Below, in pieces: positions 54,001 through 64,000 of a DNA stretch of 64,000 nt. The DNA lies in assembly GCA_022747635.1 (NCBI GenBank), contig JAKTNV010000003.1, positions 29,306,551 through 29,370,550 of the forward strand. The letters run 5' to 3'. The position numbers were made by a program, and so were the translations under genes. Origin of the DNA: Hetaerina americana (lineage: Eukaryota > Arthropoda > Insecta > Odonata > Calopterygidae). The notes under the pieces are model-generated. The model saw only the letters and a list, made by a program, of their open reading frames with translations, searched no databases and was not told the origin of the DNA. Each line of letters begins with the position of its first letter. Positions within the stretch are counted from its first letter, which is position 1.

Positions 54001-57000
54001 TCTTTTTCCAGTTTATGGCAAACATTCTGATCTGTAAATACACCTAATTTCTATTGTTTCTAATTATGAATGTTTCTCCCGACTTTCTATTTTCTGGATC
54101 ACAATGCAAGAAAAATTGGTCACATTTTTCTGCATTTGATATGCCTATTATATTCTCTCATTTCTACCATTTTCTTAATGAGCATACAAGAATACTAACT
54201 GCAATAACAAACAAGCAGGACACAATCTCCATAAATCAAGGATTATCCATACATAATGAGCCCTTAGCAAAAATCATCAGAAGTCTTCATTTGTCAACTA
54301 AAAATTAAAAATGTCAAGAAGATAACATTTTGAGTATACAGATGGTAAAAATTGAAAGGCTGTTATCACAAGCAAATTTACAACCGTGACATTGAAAACA
54401 TTGAAACCTTTTTCCTGTAGGATTAACTTGTTTGATAGGTCAAGCACAAAATGCTTTTCTCATTAGGACTTTTTGTTTTTTTATTGCTGCAATCCAATCA
54501 TACTCAAGGGGTCCTAATGCACCTTTACTAGTTATTAGATTCCTCAGATACTGAACCACCAGACTTATCAAAATGTCACTTGAGGGCATTATATTTTCTT
54601 GTTAAAGTAATGCAGTCTTCCACTTAGAGGAAAACCTAGGGACAGAAATAATTGCTGTGAAGTATGAGATAGCTTCTTATGCATACTCACCCACTGTTAT
54701 CTAATGTAGAGTGAGTCACATATACTTCAAATCTTTTATTTTGCTGAGCAGCTTCTTTAAGGGCTTGAAATACCACTCGTGATTTTGAATGCGTAAGAAC
54801 ACGCTGTAAAAAGAGAAAGATCTCAGCACACTTCCAACACTCAGAATGCTATCAATTATCAAAATATATAGCTTAACTCACATATCCATCAACTATGAAT
54901 GAAGATGCCAGCTTGGCTACCTTCCCTTTTGCTTGCATGAGTTTTTTCAGGAACAATTTCCCTCTATTTAGCATGATGCCCTTGCATTCGGCAAAAGTCT
55001 GCAAAAAATTAATAATTAAATATTAACCAACAATTCTCACTTGAATGCTGAACTATCTGTTTTTCATCCATCAGCATCCAACTTTTAATGTGAATAATTT
55101 ATCATAAGCTGTTGATGTGACCTGAATACTTTAAGCAGAAAAAAGTCTTCCTGGAGAATTCCAATGTAATTTTAATCAGACTTTTTTTAATCAGAATTTT
55201 GTATGAAGGTAATGAGTTCAGCATATTACAATAAACACACAAATAATGCACAATAACATTGAAATGAATCTCCCATATCAATGATTCACTAAAATAGTTT
55301 ATACATTACCCAAATAATATTTTTTTCTTTCCTCTACATTATACGTATTACAAAGCATGCACATTTCGTCATTGTCCTGGGAACATTTACAGAACAATTA
55401 AATATTATCTAAACTAAGGGAAAAGGACCTGTAGCCAGGAAATATTAAGGCCTTATATGATGTTATTTGTGGTACATAGTGCCTTTGACGCTTGGAATAG
55501 AGTACTTTTCACAAAATAATTTCTTGTTTTCACACCTATAATGTTTAAATTAATTTGTAAAGGCTTCAAATACATATATTTTTATAAAAACGGATTGTTT
55601 CCGTCGAAATATCAAGAAATAACGTGTGAGTGTTCTTCTTTTTTTTGTGTTTCTATATTGTGTGTTACTGTGTATTGTACTATTTTTATAAGATTATACA
55701 CATTGCATTAAGATCTAAAAACATTTCAAATATCCCATTTCAGCACAAAGCAATGATAGCATTCAACTTTTTCACACTCACAGAACTCAATTTACAAAGG
55801 TATTCACAAAAAACTATATGAATAAATTTCTTTAACAACCAAATTATGCAAAACATATAAGGACGGCTGTGCCGTTCCGCCAGGATTCCAGAGCAGGAAG
55901 TTAAAATATTGTAGCCCTAAATACTGAACAAGTTCAGCCTTTTGAAGCCAATGCTCAGTAAAACACAATAACTCTTAAAAATGCTCACAAGCAAATAATT
56001 CAACAGTATTAATTAAATGCTACAAACATTCAGTGTTTAAATATAGAATGGAAGAGCATCCCCTGACACCTTCATAGTCAACATGGCGAAACACCCAAAA
56101 AATGTATAAGTAATTTCAACATGTTAACGCATTTTCAAGATGAATACCTTGTGTGCTGAGTCTTACAGACATTAAAACGCATCAATTTAAAAGGGTAAAT
56201 CATTCACTCAGAAAGCAATTTTATACTTTGACATAGATGCATTTTAATGCAAATTAATCAATGACTCCATTAAAGTTACTGTCGAGACCTTCTGTAGTTC
56301 TTAGAATTTCTCACACATATAACCTGAGGAATGATAATGAGAAGAGGGAAGGAAAAACAGGCATATTAAAGGGAAGAATGCACCAATGACATGGTCCACT
56401 CTGCTATGGGTGAATAGTCACAAAGGTACCTCCTCCCCACCTGTATTGGCAGAGGGTTTCTGGTATGGGTGTCCTATACTATCCCACCCATCAATTACTT
56501 ACTTATATATTCTTTCTTTTCCTGATTCTGTTGGCCCCCTTGTTTACATTTCTCCTTACCCTCTTCGTTCTCATGCCTCAGGGTATTTATATGACTCAAT
56601 TAAATGGACACTGAACTCGAAAATATCTTAATGTGTAGAAATCAAGGCTGTTATAGTAGAATTGTCAAAAGATTAGGGTATTTCATTTAATCACTGCAAG
56701 ATGAGTGTGTACCATTTTCACAAAATGATGCACCTGCCACTCTCAATTATATATTGTTAGAACTTACTAGTTTCGGACCATTTCATCAAGTTTAAGGAAT
56801 AAATATTACTTTCTATATTAGAGACAAACACCAAATGTTTAGCCTCCTTACACAGTCTTAATTCAAAGCAAACATTATTGATAGGCTGTAGGCCAAGTGA
56901 AACTTTTGATAACAAATGTATGACTCACAAAATAATATTTTATCTAAGAGAGAGAAGAATTTACAAACAATGTAAAAGACCCTAAAAGGATGAAAATGAT

Positions 57001-59986
57001 TACAAAATGAAATCAGCATGAAAGCAAGAATAATTATAGAAGAATATATGAAAAAATAATTGGGCAAATAAGCGCATCATAGCCTGGCCCAAAGAGAAGA
57101 TGAAGCACCTTACAGAACCATTATTCTGGTATAAGTACTAGGAGAATTTCCTTGATGGAAAAAAATGTGACTAGAATACTGGATAAGAGGGTGCTGTCAA
57201 TGATGACGGGAGATGATACTACATCTTCAGATGCAGTGAAGGATATAACCTTATGGCAGTTGGCAACCATGATTTTTCTCATCCATTTCTTTTTTGTCAT
57301 TTGCTAGTCTTTCTGTTTCTTTTTAAATTATTTCTACAACATCCTTCACAATTTTCTAGATGAATTGCGGCTTTGGTCTTCCTACACTCTGTCTACCTTC
57401 CATTATTCCTCCCATCATTTAATGACCAAGTCATTGTTTCTAAAAAATTTTCCAATCCAGTTTATCTTTCTTTGTTTTACAGCTTTCCCTAAATTTCTTC
57501 TGTCTTTCACCTTCTTTTGGACATCATTACATTACATCGATCCAAGATATTAATTCTAATATTTTTCATGGCCACATATGAAAGGTATCTATTTTTTTTC
57601 TTTAGTTTTTACCAAATCTCCATATCTTTGAATCATAAACCTCCAAACAAAGCACTTTACCAACTTCTTTCATATTTCAAGGCTGAAGTTTTTAGATACA
57701 AACATTTACTTTTTCATCATAAAAGCAATTCTTACTTGAGATTGTGCACACTTTACATGCCATACTTATTGTCTTAGGTGATTTTCCTACCTATATATAT
57801 GTTCACTCTTTTTTGTTTTCTTCGATTACAATACTTAATGCTTTATGTTGGTTCCTGCTTTAGATGGTCTTCTTTTTGTTGATCTTTTTAATACATTACA
57901 TACAGAGAAAGCAAAGACAAAGCTAAAATAAAGGAGCAAGGCAGGGCTGCTCATTATGACCCGGATTTTAAGTATTACATACACTGAGAAGGCCATTAAT
58001 GAGATCAATGGAAAAATAAAAGGTGGGACACAAATACATATAAAAAGGATAAGCATATCAAAATTCATGGGAGATATATAGCCAAACTTGTAGAGAAGAA
58101 AGAAATGAGGAAGAGACAATAACCAATAGAAGAAGGGAATGAACAAGAAGAATCCAAGATAAGAGCACAAATGTTAGTTTGGCAAGAATAAAACAATAAT
58201 GGCCTGCAGTCAAATTGAGAAGATAATCTCCAAATAAGATTTGAAAAAACACCTGAATAATGACAGTTTTTTGCTATTTACAAAGCAGAAAATTCACAAT
58301 TGAAGAAGAAAGCGGATCACAATCAGCATAAAGATAAAGCCTTTCTGTCAGAAGAAACCTCTTCTGAGAGCTAAGAATACACATGAAAGTGGTCTGTCAA
58401 AACATATACATATATGTAGTCTACTTTTCTATGGATGAGATGCATGGACAACAGAAGCAGCAGTAAAGTGCTTGGCTTCAGGTTGGTTCCATATCTGTCT
58501 TTGAGCTTCCCTACCATTAAATGACTGACATCAACTCTGCCACTACGCTACCACAGTTTATATAATCCTTGCCATACACACTCAGCATCTTGGGAATAAT
58601 TATATTAGTTCTACTCAAAAGCATGCACTTTCACTTATCTCAGGTGTTTTGTTGTCAAAACTCTCTCTATCCACATTAGAATGCCATTAAATATTGTAGT
58701 GTTCTTTACTGTATAGCTTGCTCTCCTTTGGCTGTTTTTAAGTTTCCCCATCCATCCCTGCTCTCTCTCTGTGGGGGAGACCCTCCCGCTCCCAACAGCA
58801 TTGAGACACCTTCCCTACTGGTGTCCTTGGGGGAGGACACCGTTGTATATTGCATGTCCATGTGGTAGTGGAATGTTGCCTTCTTATTTTTCAAATTCTG
58901 ACAAGCACGTTATTGGATAAATTCGTCACTGCATTCTAAGGTACCATTGTTTTTTCATTGGCAGTATATGTATTTGCATGCGTGAAAGTTGAATGGGTTT
59001 GTGCATGAATGCATACGCCACTGTGGGTAGGTTTGCATAATTGTGTTGATTTTGCATGTGGTTTTGTTCTCTTTTACAGGTGGTGACCTAAAACCCCCCG
59101 CCATACGCCCTTGCGGGGTATTATATAGATGTACCAGAACTCTATGAAGTTACACAAAACTAAATCTCAGTAAAATGTTTCATTGGATTCCATATGGAAA
59201 CGTTTCTCCACCCCAAAAGAACACAATGACCAGGAAATTTTCTTTGATCGGGCCCAATTAAGCATATGCAATACAACAATTTCATCTTAAGAGTTAAACT
59301 GGCTATCGCTACATTTGGGATAACTTAACAAGCTTCTGGGTGGGTACATATGGACATTCATAATGGTTATGGCCAAAGCCTAGAATACCCTGATACACAT
59401 GGAAATTTTTGTAACTATCCAGTGTTGAGAGGTCATTTTCGGCTGCTGTGGTGCATAAACCAACCTTTACCTGAATTCCGAATAGTAACTGTAAGGAAAT
59501 ATTTATTAACGATTCCATGCAGGACTTCTATTTTCACCTCTTTAAGTTAAATTAACTGACCTTCGTGTCAAGTTTGGCCAAAGTGATGAATCGCATAAAC
59601 AACTCGCATCCTGAGGCAACACCTGTCACAGGATACTCTGTGTTCTTCATTACTTCCACAGCAATTTGTAAATTAGCATCTAATTCCTGCACTGTCTCCG
59701 CTGCCATTTTATAAAAATTAAAGAATTCATTTAAGTAAACCCATTAAACCTCAAAGCTTGAAGATTAAAGCTTATGTACACTTTTCTTACATTTATCCTT
59801 TTCCAATACGTTCATCAAAGTTCTTATAGCTGCTATTCCAGCCGATATTTCGTGTTCATTCTGTAAAATTTCGCAGAAGAACCTTTCTATCTCTGCGATG
59901 GAAAAGATTATATTTATTCCCGACTCAGCGCTCAAAAAAATATTGTAATAAAAATCCCATGCACCAAGCTTACCTTGCCGGTTCAT
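47901..59986 (-). CDS. eIF2Balpha: Translation initiation factor eIF2B subunit alpha (8 exons, complete)
   Basis: Join on the minus strand of 59986-59974, 59892-59791, 59700-59561, 54998-54882, 54803-54691, 53487-53343, 51857-51732 and 48050-47901. All introns are GT-AG with matching phase; 301 residues against 305 in human. eIF2B is the cytosolic exchange factor that reloads eIF2 with GTP. The alpha subunits form the dimer core that joins two tetramers and sense phosphorylated eIF2 in the integrated stress response. Conserved stretches: GIAAIRTL in the N-terminal helices; [20 protein letters not shown] with [16 protein letters not shown], the Rossmann-like sugar-phosphate-binding core of this family; and the C-terminal [20 protein letters not shown]. 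Single-copy housekeeping gene with no sign of decay. Confidence 0.97.
48051..51731 (-). other. eIF2B alpha last intron containing an antisense LINE
   Basis: Most of it is the decayed LINE at about 48495-50960, inserted on the plus strand, opposite to the gene. A short tandem repeat lies at 48270-48330 (GCACTCTTGAAGCTAAATAC occurs twice) and a perfect 10-bp palindrome at 51054-51075. Confidence 0.75.
48495..50960 (+). mobile_element. Degenerate LINE (endonuclease and reverse transcriptase)
   Basis: The plus strand starts with [17 protein letters not shown] (endonuclease form VYMPTxxHxEEEV), then a decayed GDxNAV region. Reverse transcriptase: [14 protein letters not shown] (KAFD region, about 49610), [18 protein letters not shown] (about 49775), [17 protein letters not shown] with VDD (about 49888), and [10 protein letters not shown] (about 50437). 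Many stops. A foreign-looking 340-bp block (about 50060-50400) interrupts it. Confidence 0.8.
51732..51857 (-). CDS. eIF2Balpha: eIF2B alpha exon 7
   Basis: Acceptor TTGTCTCATAG; 42 codons, phase 0. It encodes [20 protein letters not shown] and [20 protein letters not shown], then FK; donor GTGTGT. [19 protein letters not shown] corresponds to the family PFYVVAESFKFVRLFPLNQ. Confidence 0.96.
51858..53342 (-). other. eIF2B alpha intron 6
   Basis: AT-rich with no element or coding segment that I can name. Confidence 0.7.
53343..53487 (-). CDS. eIF2Balpha: eIF2B alpha exon 6: core Rossmann-like segment
   Basis: Acceptor CCCCATCAG; the first base completes Gly. It encodes [38 protein letters not shown] and [10 protein letters not shown]; donor GTGAGA. 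The DSAVGYVME and GAEGVVExGG motifs are diagnostic of the alpha subunit. Confidence 0.97.
53488..54690 (-). other. eIF2B alpha intron 5
   Basis: AT-rich, with a C/T-rich plus-strand stretch near 53760-53870. Nothing recognised. Confidence 0.7.
54691..54803 (-). CDS. eIF2Balpha: eIF2B alpha exon 5
   Basis: Acceptor TTTTTACAG after a 78-nt intron. It encodes [20 protein letters not shown], then [15 protein letters not shown]; donor GTGAGT. THSxSRVV is a conserved motif of eIF2B alpha/beta/delta and related isomerases. Confidence 0.95.
54882..54998 (-). CDS. eIF2Balpha: eIF2B alpha exon 4
   Basis: Acceptor TTTTTTGCAG; 39 codons, phase 0. It encodes [20 protein letters not shown], then [14 protein letters not shown]; donor GTGAGT. 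The segment [13 protein letters not shown] matches the family MIERGELFL motif. Confidence 0.95.
57860..58490 (+). mobile_element. Degenerate LINE reverse transcriptase fragment
   Basis: The plus strand gives RQGCSL then a decayed DLF region, [18 protein letters not shown] with [12 protein letters not shown] in the place of ADDI, later MACSQIEK, and SLLFYG (stop) DAWTTEAA, equivalent to the SVLLYGSETWTL end motif. Many frameshifts and stops. L2/CR1-like, as the others. Confidence 0.75.
58960..59137 (-). repeat. Dispersed GC-rich repeat, copy 2
   Basis: Reverse complement of the block seen at 3954: on the minus strand it has ACATCTATATAATACCCCGC, then AAGGGCGTATGGCGGGGGG and TTTTAGGTCACCACC, followed by an ACA/CAT-rich part. 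It lacks one CCGCCG unit present in copy 1. Confidence 0.75.
59561..59700 (-). CDS. eIF2Balpha: eIF2B alpha exon 3
   Basis: Acceptor AATGGCAG; the first two bases complete a Ser codon. It encodes [17 protein letters not shown], then [19 protein letters not shown]; donor GTCAGT. The CELFMRFI segment corresponds to GELFLRFISL in vertebrates. Confidence 0.95.
59791..59892 (-). CDS. eIF2Balpha: eIF2B alpha exon 2: N-terminal helices
   Basis: Encodes [19 protein letters not shown] and [15 protein letters not shown], then donor GTAAGA. AAIRTL is strongly conserved in the alpha subunit. Confidence 0.93.
59893..59973 (-). other. 81-nt intron of eIF2B alpha, in frame and stop-free
   Basis: Donor GTAAGC, acceptor TTTTCCATCGCAG. 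Its length is a multiple of three with no stop codon, so retention would insert 27 mostly hydrophobic residues ([14 protein letters not shown] and on) after MNRQ. Confidence 0.8.
59974..59986 (-). CDS. eIF2Balpha: eIF2B alpha exon 1 (13 nt coding)
   Basis: ATG plus three codons (MNRQ) and the first base of a Glu codon, followed by donor GTAAGC (59973 down). Reading straight through the intron would also be open, but splicing to 59892 gives [14 protein letters not shown], which aligns without a gap to the known N-terminus length. Confidence 0.82.
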
Positions 59987-60363
59987 ATTTGCTTTACAGG
60001 TTAGGCACAGTGTAGGACGGTGCTGTTGTTTTGTTTTTTTTTTAAATTCCGATTGCCTAAGTTATGTTCCTACCTTGTAAACAATGCTAGCAGAATGATA
60101 TGTGTAATGAGTTACAAGGTGAAACTTCAATACTCTGCTCCTACAGAAAGAGCAACTTAGTTCGTAGTTCTTAACATAATTCGTTTCGATAATCATTAAT
60201 GATGTACACAAGTGCTATCAGACATTTATAAGTAAATTTATAACATGCTTGCAGAGATTGCACTTTGAATGAATGAAACAATTGTGTATTTTCAAGAAAA
60301 TAGGGGCCATTCCGATGAAACCATCATAAAAGCAAAACAGAGATCAATTGACAAAACACTGCC
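59987..60363 (-). other. 5' flank and probable 5' UTR of eIF2B alpha
   Basis: Between the start codon and the motif cluster. AT-rich with no ORF of note. Transcription probably begins here, but no clear TATA box was found. Confidence 0.5.
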
Positions 60364-60613
60364 CCACGTCATTATTTCATTGGTGAGGCGTTTCCTCATG
60401 ACGTCACAGAGTGATAAAATTTTTACTATCGATTTGTTTATCAGGAATCAGCATTATTAAGGATCCTCGTATGTGAAAGAGAACATTTAATTACAAAATA
60501 GTTTACATAAACAGGGATAATTCACGTAAGCTGGATTTCCTTTATAAATGGAAATTCCTGGTTGGAACAGCTGGTTGCTTAAGCCAATCACATGTGAGAA
60601 ATCAGTCACGTGA
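60364..60613 (-). promoter_or_regulatory. Putative eIF2B alpha upstream regulatory cluster
   Basis: Within 250 bp upstream of the start codon region: CCACGTCA at 60364-60371 (TGACGTGG on the minus strand, ATF6/XBP1-type); CCAAT on the minus strand at 60379-60383; palindromic CRE TGACGTCA at 60399-60406; CCAAT on plus at 60584-60588; TCACATGTGA at 60588-60597; and TCACGTGA at 60606-60613 (bHLH-zip E-box type). Motif identity is read directly; function is inferred from position. Confidence 0.5.
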
Positions 60614-63600
60614 GTTAGACGTAAATGTTTTGTGTAGTATTGCCTTGTCATCAGCCTAAGTTAAGTTTTTGTTTGTGGAATTGTGGCACGCAGTTAGTAA
60701 GTGTGTGTTTTAATAAAATCTCTAAGTAATACCTAAGAATTTTGATGTAGCAGTTATTGTTTGTGCAGTCGCATATGACATAGGTTCTTTGTTACTATGG
60801 TTTTCTTGAAATCATTGGATGCGTCGCCATTTTCTTCACTCCGTATCTTGATTGGTTCCTCGTATAATGTTCATGAATAGTGTTGGGAGAAAATCTCTAA
60901 AATTCTGCCTGTAAGTGATTCCGAGTTTCAGAAAGCTCACTTTATTTATTATTTCCTTTATTGTAATTATCGTCGCAATCAGAAATGGTTCGAAATGGCT
61001 CAAGTATTGGTCATGTTTATCCTGCTGATAAGTTTCACTATTGCTTCATTAGCAGCTCTTGTGTTATCACCTTAGTGAAAAACTGCATGCTGTTATAATT
61101 ATTTAGAAGTGAATTAATTATTGTAAGTTTTAAGTAGTTGCATTGCGTTGTCTCTAGTTTCGAACAATTGTGACCCCTAAAAGATACAGTACCCGTGACT
61201 TTTTAGGTTGCTGTTCGTAAACTCATAGTGCGTGTGTTCAAGGCAAATATCTTCCCTTATTTGTGACATAAACTTGTTTTGGGCGTTCTCTTTTTAATTT
61301 AGCCCTAATTCTTTTAATAACTGCATTAACGTTGTTGGTTTTATTGACCTTAGCTAGTTGTTTGTTGTAAATTTCCCTTGGGTGTTTTATGTGGCTGACA
61401 AATATTTTTACAATGGATATAGAATGGGATTAATGTATTATGTTTGTAATTTAAGTGTTCGTTTGAGAATTAATGAAACAGTATATTGAACATGTATTGT
61501 TTTGCCATACCATGGTACTTATCCAACACCTGTGCTGTATTTTTCGTTTTAGTGTAATTGTGGTTGGATATGATATAACTGGGGAAGTTTCCTGAGCGTA
61601 GGCATTTTGTTAAGATATTCTAGTGGAAATCAACAAAAAAAAGTCGTCTCAGTGAAGGAAATTGTCCTTTTTCATCATATTATCTTTTCACTGTTTTTAC
61701 TACTTTAATTTTTAATATACATTATCTGTCGTATGCCAGAAGTCATGACTGAGATTATAATGGTATTGTTACCGAATTTTCTGACAGGTCGGGCGTTACA
61801 TCATACCACACTGAGAGTCACGTTCGCAGCATGGCGAACAATGATTGTAGCAGATGATTCATTCCCATGTACTTCGTTGTTTTTTCTTTTTGTTTGTGCC
61901 CCTAACGGTTTTTAAGAAACATTTTTCAATATATTTATTTGATAAGTAAACTCTTACTTGAAGTATTTTTTCACTGTACTATACATTTTTATTTAGATTT
62001 GTTTTAGCCTGACACGTTATCTCTAAAGTGATAAGCTTGCATCTATGGTATAAAATGGGAGTATTTAGGTCCTAAGTGTTTCGTTAGATCAATTTAAGAC
62101 TGATATTAGAAATTCCTTGTTGTAAATTTGTGATTCAGGTTGGTAGGGATTTACCGTGGAAACCGTGAAGTTTACCTTTGTCCGGGGATACTTTTGGGAG
62201 TGTGTATGGTAACATTCATCTCCAGAGCCGCATTGTATCATATGGTTTAAGTATGGGAGGTCAAATTACGTTTAATTTGACACGAATAAATCACATCCCA
62301 TTGATCCCAAGTAACCAGTCACATTTTCATGTTTTTCAGATTATATTGCGTTCGGTAATTTAACGTGACGTATTTAGCTCTGAAAAGATATGATATCTTT
62401 CATGGAATTAGTGCACCGCGAGGTGTGTCCGTGTGGTTAACAAGAATGCTGTTCAGTAATACGATTTTTAGTTGACCACCTAAGTAGTGTGTCATATGGA
62501 TGGAAAAATATAAGTTATTTGTTAAGTTGCTATATAATTTTGTATCTGAAATATCTGCTATTATCGCAGGAACAACGGAATTTAGGGACAAATGGTTAAT
62601 TTTCTTCAAGTTGTGGTTGCATAAAAAATTAGCCCCTTAGAGTTCGGGATATCTAAAGTTTAATCTCGAGTATTGATAATGGAAGTTATTGATCTAAAAA
62701 ATGGCTACTGTATTAAGTGCATGTTGCTTTCTATCCAGCTTAGTGTAACAAATTTTTTTCAATTGTAAATGTTGCCATTGAGACAATTTAAAACGTTTTT
62801 GTATTCGTGTTACAACTGTGGCTTTAATGTTACAGAACTTACATGCTGGAATATTAATTTTGCTTTTATAATTTAAAATCACGTTGAGTGTACACATAGG
62901 TTAATTCATCACATTTTGTTACTTGAATCAGGTTGTTCTTAACGATTCTGGCTAAGTTCAGTTTATTTAACTCGTGCATTAACTTGTTGGGCCGGAAAGA
63001 ACATGTGCCAACGTTATTTCAGTGGATTAAAGGAATACCATCATCGTTAATTGATATGCAAGTAGGACCTTTTTTTTTAAAGCATCTATATATTATTGGG
63101 AGTTCCACATGTTTGTCATCACTTTGCATAAGGAAACTCAACTCACAGACACTATGTAGAAATATTTCATAGTTATAGCTGTCTTCCCATATTGTATGAT
63201 ATGTGTTGGTGGAAAAATTATGATGTTATCGTAAATTAGTGATGATTCTAACCTTAACTTCTAATGATGCATTGCTGCGCATTAGTTAAAAGTATTCCAT
63301 TGGTGAGAGAGATCCTATGGGTTTTGTTGATTTCATGTCTTTCTCCAGTAAGAGTTAAAGAATACTAAATGCTATTCTGTCCTCACACTTATTTCATGTA
63401 TAGATAATGTCTAGTAAAACTGAAAATGTCAGTCCATTGCATTCAGCATTGCACCCCAAAAGTCTGCTGTATTTGTACTGTTTACTGTGCACAGGCTAGG
63501 TTAGAAACCATCTCCTTCCAATTTCCAAAATATTACTTGGTTAGCAGTGGCCAATGTTGGATCTATTATGGGACACTATCAAATGATATGGGAGGAATAC

Positions 63601-64000
63601 TGTGTAAGAAATTTGATAATGAAAGTCGTAATGTTTGGTCAACTTGTTTCTCATTTTCTTAAAGGAAGTTTTTAGTTACTCCACATTGGAAGAACACTCG
63701 TAGATAATCTTGGTGTTTTTTTCTGTGGAAACAAGGGAGTGTTAATATCGCTAGTTAATGTATTATTAATAAGTTGTTTGCTGGGAGACAACATTAATAT
63801 GTTTTTTATATCTGTGAAGGCCATTCTTGCAATGGCTTTGTGCCACAAATTATGTCCGCCCAAGTGGTCAAATTACCATACATTGAGTCAATATAACTAT
63901 CATAATAAGTAGTCTTCCAGCGCATCTTATATGCTAACGTCTTCAACTCAATTTACTGGTAGTCTTTTGGAGTGTTGTGGATGAATTTTTGCCTCTCTCT
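60614..64000. other. Unannotated flank beyond the eIF2B alpha promoter
   Basis: No conserved coding exon or known element on either strand. T-rich on the plus strand with many GT-rich stretches, and with fewer transposon remnants than the rest of the window. A good donor-like CCTGTAAGTG at about 60909 could end a noncoding first exon of a divergent gene lying to the right. This is only a possibility. Confidence 0.45.

Larger units (their letters stand above)
54999..59560 (-). other. eIF2B alpha intron 3 with LINE remnant and dispersed repeat
   Basis: The largest intron of the gene. It contains a plus-strand LINE remnant (about 57860-58490) and the second copy of the GC-rich dispersed repeat (about 58960-59137). 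55000-57850 is AT-rich; no coding or repeat element is recognised there. Confidence 0.7.

Noticed and set aside
59765..59986. A single uninterrupted first exon of eIF2B alpha reading [14 protein letters not shown] after MNRQ
   Set aside because: It would insert 27 residues absent from the family. A GTAAGC donor and TCGCAG acceptor remove them exactly in frame.

Overview
The window is AT-rich eukaryotic nuclear DNA with long GT-AG introns and many transposon remnants. It looks like an arthropod, probably an insect with a large genome; I cannot place it more precisely from sequence alone. It holds two conserved protein-coding genes arranged tail to tail. Nearly everything else is intron, mobile-element debris or intergenic sequence.

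Plus strand, about 1.6-43.3 kb: the last 12 exons of an Fps/Fes/Fer-family non-receptor tyrosine kinase (Drosophila Fps85D type). The visible part encodes the second half of the F-BAR domain, a coiled-coil/linker region, an SH2 domain and a complete tyrosine kinase domain. All splice phases agree and give 758 residues. The N-terminal part of the F-BAR lies left of the window. One linker exon (14784-14996) is a new inference from splice signals and phase.

Minus strand, about 60.0-47.9 kb: a complete eight-exon eIF2B alpha gene (301 aa), the regulatory subunit of the eIF2 guanine-nucleotide exchange factor. It includes a 13-nt first coding exon and an 81-nt first intron. The upstream 0.6 kb has bZIP- and E-box-type palindromes and CCAAT motifs, as in a compact and possibly bidirectional promoter. 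Beyond 60.65 kb I find no coding exon.

Mobile elements: a young Penelope-like retroelement at 21.4-24.1 kb, arranged as an inverted repeat with apparently identical 861-bp arms, flanked by an 11-bp direct repeat and carrying a hammerhead-ribozyme-like motif in each arm; a nearly intact 5'-truncated jockey/CR1-type LINE (29.1-31.7 kb); six older LINE fragments of an L2/CR1-like type; a Tigger/pogo element (40.0-43.1 kb); a 755-bp internally deleted mariner with 34-bp inverted repeats (44.3-45.0 kb); at least six further mariner remnants; a MITE; several tRNA-derived SINEs; and a dispersed GC-rich repeat present twice. No prokaryotic-type system, CRISPR array, rRNA or convincing functional tRNA gene is present. 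The most unusual feature is the Penelope-like inverted repeat with its paired ribozyme-like motifs.
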